A DNA stretch of 64,000 nt from an uncultured Sphingomonadaceae bacterium (GCA_913060895.1 CAJXSN010000001.1:186001-250000), one strand, 5' to 3'; shown: positions 8,518-18,151, counted from the first letter of the stretch. Translations and numbers: made by a program. The notes: generated by a model from the sequence alone, not told the origin.

Positions 8518-9301
8518 ATTGCGCACGATAGACAGAATAGACACCGCTCCCCGATTTGCTCAAGCCGATGTGGATCGGCTGAATGAACGGTTTGCCGCTG
8601 CCGACACGCGCACCATGCTACGCGGCGTGATCGGAAGCGATCTGATCGGCCGCGCTGCCACCGTGTCGAGCTTTGGTGCAGAGAGTATTGTTCTGCTTCA
8701 CCTTCTCGCACAGGCCGATCCCGGTTTGCCGGTGCTGTTTCTGGAAACGGGCAAGCATTTTCCCGAAACGCTGGCCTATCGCGATGAGGTCGCGCAGGCG
8801 CTCGGTCTGACCAATCTGATCAATCTGACACCCGACGCAAATACACTGGCCGCCAAGGACGAAAACGGGCTGCGCTGGTCCTATGATCCCGACGGGTGCT
8901 GCGACATTCGCAAGGTCCAGCCATTGGCGCAGGCACTGGCCGATTTCGATGCCAGCTTTACCGGGCGCAAGGCGTTCCAGAACAGCGCACGTGCCGCCCT
9001 TCCCCGGTTCGAGCTGGATACCAGCGATGCAGCGGGCCGCCTGAAAATCAATCCACTGATCGACTGGTCGCAGGATGATATCGACGGCTATTTCGAAACG
9101 CACGATCTGCCCCGCCACCCGCTGGTTGAAAGCGGCTATCCGTCCATCGGCTGCTCCCCTTGCACCCACAAAGTGGCCGCCGGGGAAGATCCGCGTTCGG
9201 GCCGGTGGAAGGGTTGGGACAAGACCGAATGCGGCATTCATCTGCCTGGCATCGATGAAACGCCAGGCGACTTGCCGCCCGGTTACGATCCGGCCTTTTA
9301 A
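8510..9301 (+). CDS. cysH: Assimilatory adenylyl-sulfate (APS) reductase, iron-sulfur type
   Basis: The enzyme reduces adenylyl sulfate to sulfite, feeding the adjacent CysI. The 263-residue protein has SSFGAESIVLLHLL near the N-terminus, the paired cysteines in GCCDIRKVQPL, and a second pair in IGCSPCTHK. The CC...CxxC set binds a 4Fe-4S cluster and marks the APS-preferring branch rather than the cluster-free PAPS reductase of enteric bacteria. The catalytic cysteine is in ECGIHLPG near the C-terminus. It is the last gene of the operon and converges with the SDR gene 14 bases away. No cysDN sulfurylase gene is in the window. Confidence 0.94.
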   Translation: MNELRTIDRIDTAPRFAQADVDRLNERFAAADTRTMLRGVIGSDLIGRAATVSSFGAESIVLLHLLAQADPGLPVLFLETGKHFPETLAYRDEVAQALGLTNLINLTPDANTLAAKDENGLRWSYDPDGCCDIRKVQPLAQALADFDASFTGRKAFQNSARAALPRFELDTSDAAGRLKINPLIDWSQDDIDGYFETHDLPRHPLVESGYPSIGCSPCTHKVAAGEDPRSGRWKGWDKTECGIHLPGIDETPGDLPPGYDPAF

Positions 9302-9315
9302 GGCTTAGAGCCGCG

Positions 9316-10224
9316 TCAGATCCACTTGCGTTCACGGTACCAGCGCGCAGTGGCTTTCAAACCTTTGCGCGTCGGTATTTTCGGCGTCCAGATTGAGCGG
9401 GGCGGCTGCGCATCGGCGCGGGAAACCCAGTCCGGATGCGCCATATAACCCACCCGGTCCGGCGTCAGCTTGGCCCCGTCACGGCGCAGCAGCCGATCTA
9501 TTCTTGCAGCCAGCATCATGGTGCCTTCCGACAATCGCGGCACCCACGGCTTCGTGCCGACAGATGCGCCGATCGCCAGTGCCAGTTCGCGGTGTTCCCA
9601 ACCGCCGGGCTTGCCATCATCAGGCTCGAACATCCTTGATGTGACATCCGCGCCCCCTTCGCTCAGTGCCAGCAGCAATCGCGCCAGATCGCCGACATGG
9701 ATTAGCGAGGCAGCGCCTTTCTTCGGCATTGGGACCACCCGCATGGTCGCCATTTCGAAAAGGTCGAGCATCTCTTTATCGCGCGGACCGTAAATCGCCG
9801 GCGGGCGCACTATGGTCCAGTCAAGCCCGCTGGCCATGACAATCTTCTCGGCGCGCAGTTTCGATGCGCCATAGGCCGACAGCTGCGGCTCGCGCGCGGC
9901 AAGCGAGGAGACGAACACGAACCGCCGCACACCTGCACCCAGCGCCGCTTCCACAGCATTGAGAGTGCCGGTGACATTGGAGGTCTCGAACTCTGCCGGA
10001 TCGCTGGCGCGCACTTGCCCAGCAATGTGGATGACATATTCGGCATCGCCCATCAGCCGGTCCAGCGATGCCCGATTGCCCAGATCACCCTGGATCCACT
10101 CCACCCCGCGCTGTTTCACCGGTATTGTCCGGGCGAGGGAACGCAGTGGGATTGCACGCTCTACGGTCAGATCGACCAGAGCCTGCCCGACAAAACCGGT
10201 GCCGCCGGTAATCGCAACCGTCAT
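9316..10224 (-). CDS. NAD(P)-binding epimerase/reductase-like SDR (atypical NDUFA9-like)
   Basis: An extended short-chain dehydrogenase fold of 302 residues. It starts with AITGGTGFVGQAL, the Rossmann TGxxGxxG motif, and contains VIHIAGQVRA, FVFVSSLAA and YGASKLRAEKIV (the YxxxK pair). This matches the NAD-dependent epimerase/dehydratase or complex-I NDUFA9-like group. The substrate cannot be assigned. Its ATG overlaps the proB stop (ATGA), so the two are co-translated, although no functional link to proline synthesis is established. Confidence 0.85.
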   Translation of the reverse strand: MTVAITGGTGFVGQALVDLTVERAIPLRSLARTIPVKQRGVEWIQGDLGNRASLDRLMGDAEYVIHIAGQVRASDPAEFETSNVTGTLNAVEAALGAGVRRFVFVSSLAAREPQLSAYGASKLRAEKIVMASGLDWTIVRPPAIYGPRDKEMLDLFEMATMRVVPMPKKGAASLIHVGDLARLLLALSEGGADVTSRMFEPDDGKPGGWEHRELALAIGASVGTKPWVPRLSEGTMMLAARIDRLLRRDGAKLTPDRVGYMAHPDWVSRADAQPPRSIWTPKIPTRKGLKATARWYRERKWI

Positions 10225-11354
10225 AGCATCACCATGTGATCGCGGTGGATCACGGCGCTGCGCGGTGCATACCCAAGAATGTCTGCCTGTGCGTCCTGCC
10301 GCTTACCCATCAGAGAACGGCAGGTCGCCGCATCATATTCAATCAGGCCGAGCGCGATTTCAGCACCCTGTTCGTCTGCAATGCCGACAAAATCGCCCCG
10401 CGCAAACTCGCCCTCGACTGCGATAATACCCGCAGCCAACACACTTGCGCCTCTCGCCAAAGCGGCATGGCATCCGCCATCGACCCGCACCGTTCCGGCT
10501 TTGGCCAATCGGCCCCCGAGCCAGTTCTTGCGCGCGCCCGGCCCGTTTTGTGCGATGAACATCGTCCCAATATTCTGCTCGAAAACACGGGATAGCGGCC
10601 GGTCATGGGTGCCGTTTGCTATGGCCAGCACGATGCCCGCGCGTGTTGCGATTTCCGCGGCCGCCAGTTTGGAGGCCATGCCCCCTGTCCCCGGCCCTTC
10701 CTGCGGCGGCCCTGCTGCGGAGCGTACAGTATGGTCGATAATGTCCACTTGCGGAACCAGAACAGCGCCGTCCTGATGCGGCGGGCGATCATACAAGCCA
10801 TCCACGTCGGAGAATAGCAGCACCGCGTCGGCCCCGGACGCCTGCGCTACTCGCGCGGCCAGTCGGTCATTATCCCCGAAACGGATTTCCTCTGTCGCGA
10901 CGCTGTCGTTTTCGTTGACTACCGGAACTGCGCCCAGATCCAGCAGCCGCTCCAGAGTGGCGGAGGCGTTCAGGTAGCGCCGCCGGTCTTCCATATCTTC
11001 CAATGTCAGCAGAATTTGTGCCGCGACCAGACCCTGCGCACCCAGCACATCGGCATACAGCCCGGCCAGTTCCACCTGCCCTACAGAAGCAGCGGCCTGC
11101 GCGTCAGGCAGGCTGGCTCGGCCCCTCTGGGGCAATCCCAGCCGCGCAGCGCCCAGCGCGATTGCACCCGAACTGACAATAACGATCCGCTGGCCGGCAC
11201 GGTGCAGAACGGCCAGTTCCGCCACCAGCCCGGCCAGCCAATCGCGCCGCAATGCTCCATCGCTGTTCACCAGCAATGAAGACCCCAGCTTGACCACCAG
11301 CAGCGGGCAACGTTCCGGATCGCTCAGGTGCGAAAGGGCGGTGATACTGTTCAT
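10221..11354 (-). CDS. proB: Glutamate 5-kinase with PUA domain
   Basis: ProB phosphorylates glutamate in the first step of proline synthesis. The 377-residue protein has the kinase domain (LVVKLGSSLLVN at the start, VIVSSGAIALG, VPVVNENDSVATEEIRFGDND, GTGGMASKLAAA) and a C-terminal PUA domain from about residue 280. It lies 19 bases after obgE. This obg-proB order is common in proteobacteria. The partner proC is nearby on the same strand but in a separate unit; proA is absent here. Confidence 0.95.
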   Translation of the reverse strand: MNSITALSHLSDPERCPLLVVKLGSSLLVNSDGALRRDWLAGLVAELAVLHRAGQRIVIVSSGAIALGAARLGLPQRGRASLPDAQAAASVGQVELAGLYADVLGAQGLVAAQILLTLEDMEDRRRYLNASATLERLLDLGAVPVVNENDSVATEEIRFGDNDRLAARVAQASGADAVLLFSDVDGLYDRPPHQDGAVLVPQVDIIDHTVRSAAGPPQEGPGTGGMASKLAAAEIATRAGIVLAIANGTHDRPLSRVFEQNIGTMFIAQNGPGARKNWLGGRLAKAGTVRVDGGCHAALARGASVLAAGIIAVEGEFARGDFVGIADEQGAEIALGLIEYDAATCRSLMGKRQDAQADILGYAPRSAVIHRDHMVML

Positions 11355-11373
11355 GCCGGCAACCGCTGCACGT

Positions 11374-12429
11374 TCAGATCGGTGACCAGTCGTCCGCCGC
11401 TTCCTGATCGTCCACCGGCGCGGCGTTCGTCTCGGTCGAGGTTCGGTCGGGCAAATAACTCAGCACGGCATCCAGCAAGGGTGCGATGCCCTGTCCTGTC
11501 GCTCCGGACATGGCGAACACCTCGTCCGCTCCGGCCTCCAGCAATTCTCCTGCAAAGGCTTCCGCCAGTTCGGCATCGCCCAGATCGACCTTATTGAGGG
11601 CGACCAGACGAGGCTTGTCTTCCAGACCTTCGCCATAGGCGTCCAGTTCGTCCAACACGGTTTGCATCGCAGCGGCGGGATCTTCTCCCGCAATGTCAAT
11701 CAAATGGATCAGCACGCGGCACCGCTCGATATGGCCCAGAAACCGGTCCCCGATCCCCGCGCCATCTGCCGCGCCTTCGATCAGGCCGGGTATGTCGGCG
11801 ATCACGAACTCGCGGCCCTTGTGATGCACAACACCCAGCTTGGGCACCAGCGTGGTAAAGGCATAGTGGCCCACCTTCGCCTTCGCATTGGACACCGCGT
11901 TGATGAAGGTCGATTTTCCTGCATTCGGCAGACCCAGCAGACCCACATCGGCCAACAGTTTCAGCCGCAGCCAGACCGACATTTCCTGCGACGGCTCGCC
12001 CGGTTGGTGCTGGCGCGGCGCGCGATTGGTGCTGCTTTTGTAACTGGCATTGCCGCGACCGCCCATGCCGCCTTCCAGAAAGACCAAGCGCTGGCCCACT
12101 TCGGTGAAATCGGCGAGCAGTTCTTCGCGATCTTCGTCGAACACCTGCGTACCCACGGGTACTTTTATCACAAGGTCGTCTGCACCCTTGCCGAAGCGGT
12201 CTCGGCCCATGCCGTGTCCCCCGCGAGCCGCTTTGAAATGCTGTGCGTAGCGAAAGTCGATGAGGGTGTTGAGACCCTGCACCGCTTCGAAAACAATGTC
12301 GCCGCCCTTGCCGCCATTGCCGCCGTCGGGGCCGCCATACTCGACATACTTCTCCCGCCGGAAGCTGACCCCGCCAGGCCCGCCCGCACCGGATTTGAGA
12401 TGGATTTTGGCTTGATCGAGAAAATGCAT
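11374..12429 (-). CDS. obgE: Obg/CgtA ribosome-assembly GTPase
   Basis: Obg binds the 50S precursor and links growth to stress. The 351-residue protein opens with the glycine-rich Obg fold (MHFLDQAKIHLKSGAGGPGG and GPDGGNGGKGG). The G domain follows: G1 GLPNAGKSTF, G3 DIPGLIEGA and G4 NKVD. There is no long OCT domain at the C-terminus, which ends soon after the G domain. The rplU-rpmA genes that often precede obg are not here; a lipoprotein gene is upstream instead. Confidence 0.96.
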   Translation of the reverse strand: MHFLDQAKIHLKSGAGGPGGVSFRREKYVEYGGPDGGNGGKGGDIVFEAVQGLNTLIDFRYAQHFKAARGGHGMGRDRFGKGADDLVIKVPVGTQVFDEDREELLADFTEVGQRLVFLEGGMGGRGNASYKSSTNRAPRQHQPGEPSQEMSVWLRLKLLADVGLLGLPNAGKSTFINAVSNAKAKVGHYAFTTLVPKLGVVHHKGREFVIADIPGLIEGAADGAGIGDRFLGHIERCRVLIHLIDIAGEDPAAAMQTVLDELDAYGEGLEDKPRLVALNKVDLGDAELAEAFAGELLEAGADEVFAMSGATGQGIAPLLDAVLSYLPDRTSTETNAAPVDDQEAADDWSPI

Positions 12430-12602
12430 TTTTACTGGGCCTCAAATCCCGGGGCGCACTTCAGCGCGCCGGACTATCCTTCGTCGCTTTGGTTCTGAGG
12501 ACACATGCCCTAAAAACTCCCTGCGCGCTTGCGAGGCCTTGATGCCCCCGCGGGATCTTATAGCCTATATTGCGCTTCAGCGCATTATTTGTGCGGAGCG
12601 CG

Positions 12603-13499
12603 CTACCGAACGCTGTCTTCGGGATCCCTTCCCCCTTCGGGCACAGGCTCGACCACCGGCATAGAGGAGAACCCCTCGTCCACCTCGATAATAGGAACAT
12701 TCACGCCGGTATCGGGATCGGTTACTTCACCTATCGCGGATGGTGGCACGGCAAGCGTGTCGATCCCGGCAGTCGCATCGGGTGATGTCGACATCCGCGC
12801 CTGTTGCACAGCCACATAGCCGGGCTGGGACGATCCGTACCGCGCACCGTAGGCGCTGTCCCATGCAGCGGATTCCCGCTCATATTGCTCGTAGGCAGTG
12901 AAGAATGTCTCGAATGCAGCTTCCATCCGCGGAAGCGCCTGAGCCGAGAACATGACCACATCGGTGACGGGCGTGGTCTGTGTCTCCTGCGCAATCTGCA
13001 GCATGGTGCGGCAGAACTGACTGCGCGCAGGTGGCAGGGCGAAGTAATTGTACACAGAGGTCAACCGCGTTTCGCGCAGCATGATGCCGCCGCGCCGGGT
13101 GCCGGCCCGTTCACGATACACGCCGTCGCGGCGCGAATTTACTCCGGACAGCGCACCTTTGTTGCCGTTTATGTAGGAACCGTATCCGTCGAGGATCGGC
13201 TGATAGAGCGGACCGGTGCAGTTGAGTGCCGCGACGTTCCAGCCAGACCGGACGTGCCAGATCATCTCGTCTTCCGTCAGATTGGCATTCACCGTCTGGC
13301 GGATACCTGTAGCATCTGGGCGGGGAATGTTCATCGCATAGGCTGCGCCGCTGGGTGGAAGCGGGCGATAGGGTACGGCCTGAACAACCGGCGGAGGAGG
13401 AGGTGGTGGCGGAGGGGGCGGAGTGGCGCATGCAGCCAGAGCTGCGACAGAGCCTGCTACGGCAAGAATTCGGATAGGGGAGCGGTTTGCACCAGCCAT
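12603..13499 (-). CDS. Proline-rich lipoprotein of unknown function
   Basis: I do not recognise the family. From ATG 13499 the protein has 298 residues, a signal peptide and a lipobox (AALAAC). A run of eleven prolines follows almost directly, which could act as a rigid spacer from the membrane. The C-terminal part includes a DEMIWHVRSGWNVAALNC segment and SQFCRTMLQIAQE, so two further cysteines are present and may pair. The ORF track start (13523) is a GTG. ATG 13499 has AAAAAGG upstream and gives a normal signal peptide. It lies between obgE and yccA on the same strand. Confidence 0.75.
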   Translation of the reverse strand: MAGANRSPIRILAVAGSVAALAACATPPPPPPPPPPPVVQAVPYRPLPPSGAAYAMNIPRPDATGIRQTVNANLTEDEMIWHVRSGWNVAALNCTGPLYQPILDGYGSYINGNKGALSGVNSRRDGVYRERAGTRRGGIMLRETRLTSVYNYFALPPARSQFCRTMLQIAQETQTTPVTDVVMFSAQALPRMEAAFETFFTAYEQYERESAAWDSAYGARYGSSQPGYVAVQQARMSTSPDATAGIDTLAVPPSAIGEVTDPDTGVNVPIIEVDEGFSSMPVVEPVPEGGRDPEDSVR

Positions 13500-13594
13500 A
13501 AATGCGACCTTTTTGTCATTCACGAATGTAAATCATGCCGGGGGTTACACGAGGCAACCTTTCCCGCAGCGGAACGCCATAACCTGCACTGGAG

Positions 13595-13634
13595 ACAAAG
13601 AAAATGCCCGGAATGCAATGAAGCACTCCGGGCA
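13595..13634 (-). terminator. Rho-independent terminator for the Bax-inhibitor-like gene
   Basis: TGCCCGGA (13605-13612) pairs with TCCGGGCA (13627-13634) around a short loop with extra TGC/GCA pairing. On the minus strand the hairpin is followed by TTTTCTTTGT. It lies about 40 bases after the stop of the 13676 gene. Confidence 0.85.
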
Positions 13635-13675
13635 CGATAAAACGAGTCGCCAGCGCGACCATTCGCTGTCTGTTC

Positions 13676-14419
13676 TTATTCGCGGCTACCCATGAAGCGC
13701 AGCAGGAAGAGGAACATGTTGATGAAGTCGAGATAGAGGCTGAGAGCGCCCATGATCACCGACTTGCCTTCGAACGCCGTACCGCGAAGACGCTGGTAAT
13801 CGTTCTTCAGTCGCTGCGTATCGTAAGCCGTCAGACCTGCGAAAATCAGTACGCCGAGGAAACTGATCGCCAGTTCCAGCGTGCTGGAGCCGAGGAACAT
13901 ATTGATGACGGAAGCAATAATCAGCCCGACAACACCCATGACCAGGAACGTGCCGAAGCCGGACAAATCTTTCTTCGTGGTGTAACCGAACAGGCTGAGA
14001 CCGGCGAAAGCGCCAGCCGTTGCGAAGAAGGTCGCCGCAATCGATCCGCCGGTATAGACGAGGAAGATGGTCGAGAGCGAAAGGCCCATCAGGAACGCGA
14101 AGCCCCAGAACATCGCCTGCAGCGTTGTCTTGGAGAACTTGTTCACACCAAAGCTCATCGCGAAAACGATGGCCAGCGGCGAAAGCGCGACCAGCCACAT
14201 CAGCGGGCCGCTTGCGAAAGTCATGGCAAGGCCGGACTGCGCGGTCATCAGGGCGACCACGCCGGTCAGCAAGACACCGGACACCATGTAATTGTAAATC
14301 GACAGCATATAGCTGCGCAGGCCTGCGTCGAAGGTCGTGCGCGATGCAACGTCACCTCCTGCGCGCGGCACGGAGTCGAAGCCCGTCTGCGACTGCCGGG
14401 GGTCGTTCCAATTTGCCAT
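13676..14419 (-). CDS. Bax inhibitor-1/YccA family membrane protein
   Basis: A 247-residue integral membrane protein. After about 30 soluble residues it has six to seven predicted hydrophobic helices, with the UPF0005/BI-1 features FGVNKFSKTTLQAMFWGFAF and GLTAYDTQRLKN near the C-terminus. Related proteins are calcium-leak or protease-modulating membrane proteins (for example YccA with FtsH), but this one's role is not shown. AAGGAG lies 11 bases before the ATG. It appears monocistronic, with its own terminator. Confidence 0.92.
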   Translation of the reverse strand: MANWNDPRQSQTGFDSVPRAGGDVASRTTFDAGLRSYMLSIYNYMVSGVLLTGVVALMTAQSGLAMTFASGPLMWLVALSPLAIVFAMSFGVNKFSKTTLQAMFWGFAFLMGLSLSTIFLVYTGGSIAATFFATAGAFAGLSLFGYTTKKDLSGFGTFLVMGVVGLIIASVINMFLGSSTLELAISFLGVLIFAGLTAYDTQRLKNDYQRLRGTAFEGKSVIMGALSLYLDFINMFLFLLRFMGSRE

Positions 14420-14534
14420 TTCTAATCAAACTCCTTGTAAGCCGAGCAGGCGTTATAGCTGCCGGTTCCTGAACAATATCGGGACAAAACACTCGATTTT
14501 CAAGAGAAATCGGAAAGGGTCCGGTCGCCGAAAG

Positions 14535-15338
14535 TTAACCTTTTTCCCGCGCCTGTTCAGCCATTTGCGCGCCTCTGTCTCGCGCGGCCTTCAACGTGTC
14601 GGTCAACAAACTCACCAAAGCCTCGTCTGCATCCAGCACATCCAGCCCGGCCTGCGTCATTCCGCCGGGACTTGCGACGCGCCGTGCCAGCTCGCCCGGA
14701 GCATGGGGGGACTGCACAGCAAGAGCTGCTGCACCCTCTACCATCTGCAAGGACAGCCGCTCTGCCTGCTCCTGCGGCAAGCCAAGCCCGGCAGCCGCTG
14801 CAGAAAGGGCATCGATGAAACGATAGACAAAGCCCGGGCCCGATCCGGCCAGCGCAGTCACCAGATCGAACTGCGCTTCTTCTTCCAGCCATTCGGCACT
14901 TCCCAGCGCTTCGGCCAGAGCAGTCACATTCGCTTTGCCCGCTGTATCCAGACCTTCGGCAACCAGTCCATTGGGCGCCTTGCCCAGCGCGCAGGCGAGA
15001 TTGGGCATGAACCGGACCACCCCGCCCACATCCGGGAACCGGCCCCGCAGGCTGGCCAGCTCTATACCGGCCAGTACGGACAGAATAACCGTGTGACTGC
15101 CCGAACATTTTTGCAGCCCGGGCGCGACATCGTCCAGCATATGCGGTTTTACGCCCAGCAAAATCGCATCGAACGCGGTGCCCGGCCATTCGGTGACCAG
15201 AGCCACGCCTTCAGGCACTTCCTTCCCCCGTGGGTGATAGACTGTGAAAGTGTCGGCCGGAATTCCGGCACGAAGCCAGCCTTCGACCATAGCGCCGGTC
15301 ATCGTGCCGAAGCCGCAAATCAGGATTTTTTCAAACAT
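14535..15338 (-). CDS. proC: Pyrroline-5-carboxylate reductase
   Basis: ProC reduces pyrroline-5-carboxylate to proline. The 267-residue protein begins with the Rossmann motif ILICGFGTMTGAMVEGW and contains GVVRFMPNLACALGKAPNG and VTALAGSGPGFVYRFIDAL, followed by the C-terminal dimer helix with ASPGGMTQAGLDVL. The ORF track start (15455) adds 39 residues that overlap the YbjN gene and have no Rossmann homology. ATG 15338 places the nucleotide-binding strand at the normal position. Confidence 0.94.
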   Translation of the reverse strand: MFEKILICGFGTMTGAMVEGWLRAGIPADTFTVYHPRGKEVPEGVALVTEWPGTAFDAILLGVKPHMLDDVAPGLQKCSGSHTVILSVLAGIELASLRGRFPDVGGVVRFMPNLACALGKAPNGLVAEGLDTAGKANVTALAEALGSAEWLEEEAQFDLVTALAGSGPGFVYRFIDALSAAAAGLGLPQEQAERLSLQMVEGAAALAVQSPHAPGELARRVASPGGMTQAGLDVLDADEALVSLLTDTLKAARDRGAQMAEQAREKG

Positions 15339-15381
15339 GGCCCTGCGATAGCGTGCAGCCCCCGTCTGCATCAAGCCCGCT

Positions 15382-15885
15382 TCACGCTTCACCCGCAGCA
15401 TCGACCATCGCTGCCTCCAGAGCAGCGTCGGGTTCCTTGTCGCCCCACAGGACAAACTGGAACGCAGGGTAGAACCGGTCGCATTCCTCGACTGCGGTTT
15501 CCACCACAGCCTGCGCCTGGCTCAGGCTGAGAAGGCCGTCATCACCCAGCAGAGCGCCGTGACGGTAGATCAGCATTCCACCATTGCTCCAGATGTCGAA
15601 ATGGCCGAGCCACATCTGTTCGTTAACCTTCGCCAGCAGATCCAGCGCCGGCGCGCGCTTCGCGTCCGAAACGCGGATGTCGGGCAGACATATGATTTGC
15701 AGGACATTGTCTTCACCGCGCCAGATGCAGCGCAGCTGATACTTCGCCCAGCTGCCCTGGATTTCGCCCGACAGTTCCTGATCGTTTACCTGCTCGGCCA
15801 TCCAGCCACGAGCGTTGAACAGCGCCGCCAGCATTTCGACAGGCGGGCTTTCCATGCGGGTATCGATGGTTTCCATAGCGGTCAT
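15382..15885 (-). CDS. YbjN domain-containing protein
   Basis: A 167-residue cytoplasmic protein with the YbjN/type III chaperone-like fold. Visible features are PPVEMLAALFNARGWMAEQV, the LLAKVNEQMWLGHFDIWSNGG core and a C-terminal AVVETAVEECDRFYPAFQ. YbjN proteins are small sensory or chaperone-like proteins of unclear function. It lies 43 bases upstream of proC on the same strand. ATG 15885 or an internal ATG three codons later could be the start. Confidence 0.85.
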   Translation of the reverse strand: MTAMETIDTRMESPPVEMLAALFNARGWMAEQVNDQELSGEIQGSWAKYQLRCIWRGEDNVLQIICLPDIRVSDAKRAPALDLLAKVNEQMWLGHFDIWSNGGMLIYRHGALLGDDGLLSLSQAQAVVETAVEECDRFYPAFQFVLWGDKEPDAALEAAMVDAAGEA

Positions 15886-16066
15886 CGTGTTTCTGTTCCG
15901 GTCATGCCGCTCAATTGCACCCCGCCCGCATTGCAGCGCAAGCGGCCACCCCCGCCACTGCTGGGGAGAACGGATTTCGCCTGTTCAAACAGTGGGGATA
16001 AGGATTCGGGGAAAACTGCCCGCCGACGGCTTTGCCACCGCCCTGAAAAGCCCGCCGGGCTGCCGT

Positions 16067-18151
16067 CTATTTGCCCAGTTCTTCGATCACCTCACCGGCC
16101 GAGCTGGTGAAGCGAAATGCATCGAGATCCTTCTCTGCCAGCGCCGTAACGGCCGCATTGGCATCGGACCGGCTGTCATAAGGGCCCGCGAGCAGCCGAT
16201 TGGTTTGCCCCCACGATGCGACGAAGGGGCCGTTATCCTTCAGCACATCGGGTGCCTGACGGGAAAATCTGCGCCAGTCGAAGCCCAGTGCGGACCGGTC
16301 ACGCCCTGTCGCCACCTGCACCCATATCCGGCTGGCATGGGCGGGCGTCTCTGGCGCGGGAGGTTCTTGAGATTCGGCTTCCGGCTCCGGGGCCGCCTCT
16401 TCCTCGCGCGGAATATCGATTGCCGTGATATCCACTGCATCGCCTGCCGTTTTGAGCGCCCCTGTATCGGGCAAAGCCAGCAAGTCGGCGAACGCCTGCG
16501 AGACGCTTCGTTCCGCGACCGGAGCTGGAGAGGGATCGGGCGCAGATGGCGATGTTTCAACTGGGCCGGATGATACCGCTGCGACAGCCACCGGATCGGC
16601 ACCGGCTGTTGAAGGCGCCGTCGTGGAAGCCGCTGACGTGCCGGTCTGGGCAGACGCGGTGGAACCTGCAGCCAGATCATCAAGATCGAACCCGGGCGCG
16701 GGAGCCGCCGCCTGACCTGTACCCCCAACCGCCTCCGAAACCGTAGAAGCGATCGATGCAACCGTGACGGCCTCGCTGGATGGTGAACCGGATACAGGCG
16801 CGGTGTCCGGCACGGCCTGCGAAGCTGCAACAGCCACTTGCGTAACCGGCTGCGGTGCTTGCTGTGCAGGCAACCCTGCGCTGGCAGAGGGCAGCGTAAT
16901 GACTAGCGCGGGTTCCGTGCGCGCGATCTGGACAGGTGCGGGAGCAGGCGTTGCAGCCTGTGATGGAGCTGGCCCTGAGGAAGCTGGCAACTGCAAGGCT
17001 GCTACCGGCGCGGTGGTATTGGGCACATCCGCAGCGGCGAGCGCAGGAAGTTCGCCCCGCCCGGTCCTGCGAACGGGCGTTTCGGCAGAGGTTTCCGACG
17101 TGCGCGTGGCAAGAGCAGGCACCGGAGGAGAAGTAGGCGCAGAAGCAGGCGTAGGTGACGCGCTACCCGCACGCCTATTGTCGCGGCGCTGTGCCCTCAA
17201 TGCCTGTCGCTCGGCCCGGGTCAGTGGCCCGTTTGCGGCTTGTGCCGCTGGCGCAGCAGCGTTCTGAGATGCCTGCCCGAGCGCACGTCCCGCAGGGGCC
17301 AAACCGGAATCTAAACCGGCAATCGCAGGTGAGGAACCGGCAGTCCGGGCCTCAGCAATGCGCGGATCGTCACGGCCAATGGCAGAGGCGCGCGGGAAGA
17401 TACCCAGATTGGACGCCGCCGCCTGCTGCGCCGGGGTCAGGCGCCGCATATAACGCAGATAAGGTTCAACCCGTTCGGCCATATCCTTCGGCATGACAGC
17501 TTCGGTAATTGCCACGGCCTCGTCCGGCTTGCCCAGTATGGCCAGACCGAAGGCCCGGGTGCGGTACGCGCCCAGATCCCGCTGATTCAGCAAAGGCAGC
17601 AAAGTCGATTCAAATCCCTCGCTGTCTCCTGCAATCGCGAAGCTCAATGCCATCCGGCGACGGATTTCGGAATCTTCGTCATTGGCAAGAGACCGGCGAT
17701 ACGCAAGCTGCGCCTCGCGGTTGTTACCCACCAGATCGAGCGCGAGGCCCTTGTCCCCTGCCACCGAATCAGGGCGGACACCGGCACGTTCGGCCTCGTC
17801 GAACAGGCGCAATGCCTCCACCGGGCGGCGCGCGCGAACATAAGCTGCGGCCGTACCTGCCTTCACTCGCGGATTGTTCGGCGACAATTCCTCGGCCCGA
17901 CCGAAAAATCCGATCGCGGCATCAATATCGCCCAGTTCAAGGGACGCGTTGCCCGCCCGTATCAAGGCATCCGTATCGCGCGGATTGCTCGCCAGCCGGA
18001 GAAGCGCATTGTTAAGATCGGTGCTTGCGGCGGGCGGCAAGGGCTGGACCACCGCCCGGCCTTGCGCCGATACGGGAACACCGGGCAGAGAAACGAGGCC
18101 GCCAAGTGTGGCAGCCCCGATCAACAGAATGGCGCGGTTCGGTATCGACAT
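16067..18151 (-). CDS. Exported TPR protein with C-terminal SPOR domain
   Basis: The protein (694 residues from ATG 18151) has a signal peptide (AILLIGAATLGGLVSLPGVPVSAQG). Tetratricopeptide-like repeats follow over about residues 40-230 (AGNASLELGDIDAAIGFFGRA). Then comes a long Ala/Pro/Thr-rich linker and a SPOR domain at the end (IWVQVATGRD ... LLAGPYDSRSDANAAVTAL). SPOR domains bind denuded septal peptidoglycan, so a division-site role is plausible next to ftsZ. The ORF track start at 18196 adds 15 residues without improving the signal. Neither start has a strong Shine-Dalgarno. Confidence 0.87.
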   Translation of the reverse strand: MSIPNRAILLIGAATLGGLVSLPGVPVSAQGRAVVQPLPPAASTDLNNALLRLASNPRDTDALIRAGNASLELGDIDAAIGFFGRAEELSPNNPRVKAGTAAAYVRARRPVEALRLFDEAERAGVRPDSVAGDKGLALDLVGNNREAQLAYRRSLANDEDSEIRRRMALSFAIAGDSEGFESTLLPLLNQRDLGAYRTRAFGLAILGKPDEAVAITEAVMPKDMAERVEPYLRYMRRLTPAQQAAASNLGIFPRASAIGRDDPRIAEARTAGSSPAIAGLDSGLAPAGRALGQASQNAAAPAAQAANGPLTRAERQALRAQRRDNRRAGSASPTPASAPTSPPVPALATRTSETSAETPVRRTGRGELPALAAADVPNTTAPVAALQLPASSGPAPSQAATPAPAPVQIARTEPALVITLPSASAGLPAQQAPQPVTQVAVAASQAVPDTAPVSGSPSSEAVTVASIASTVSEAVGGTGQAAAPAPGFDLDDLAAGSTASAQTGTSAASTTAPSTAGADPVAVAAVSSGPVETSPSAPDPSPAPVAERSVSQAFADLLALPDTGALKTAGDAVDITAIDIPREEEAAPEPEAESQEPPAPETPAHASRIWVQVATGRDRSALGFDWRRFSRQAPDVLKDNGPFVASWGQTNRLLAGPYDSRSDANAAVTALAEKDLDAFRFTSSAGEVIEELGK

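Noticed and set aside
12571-12584. TGCGCT-TC-AGCGCA hairpin as a terminator for the proline-rich lipoprotein
   Set aside because: The loop is only two bases and no T-run follows on the minus strand (ATATAGGC).
14337-15530. 397-residue plus-strand ORF over proC and yccA
   Set aside because: Overlaps proC fully; no domain and Gln/His/Arg-rich shadow composition.
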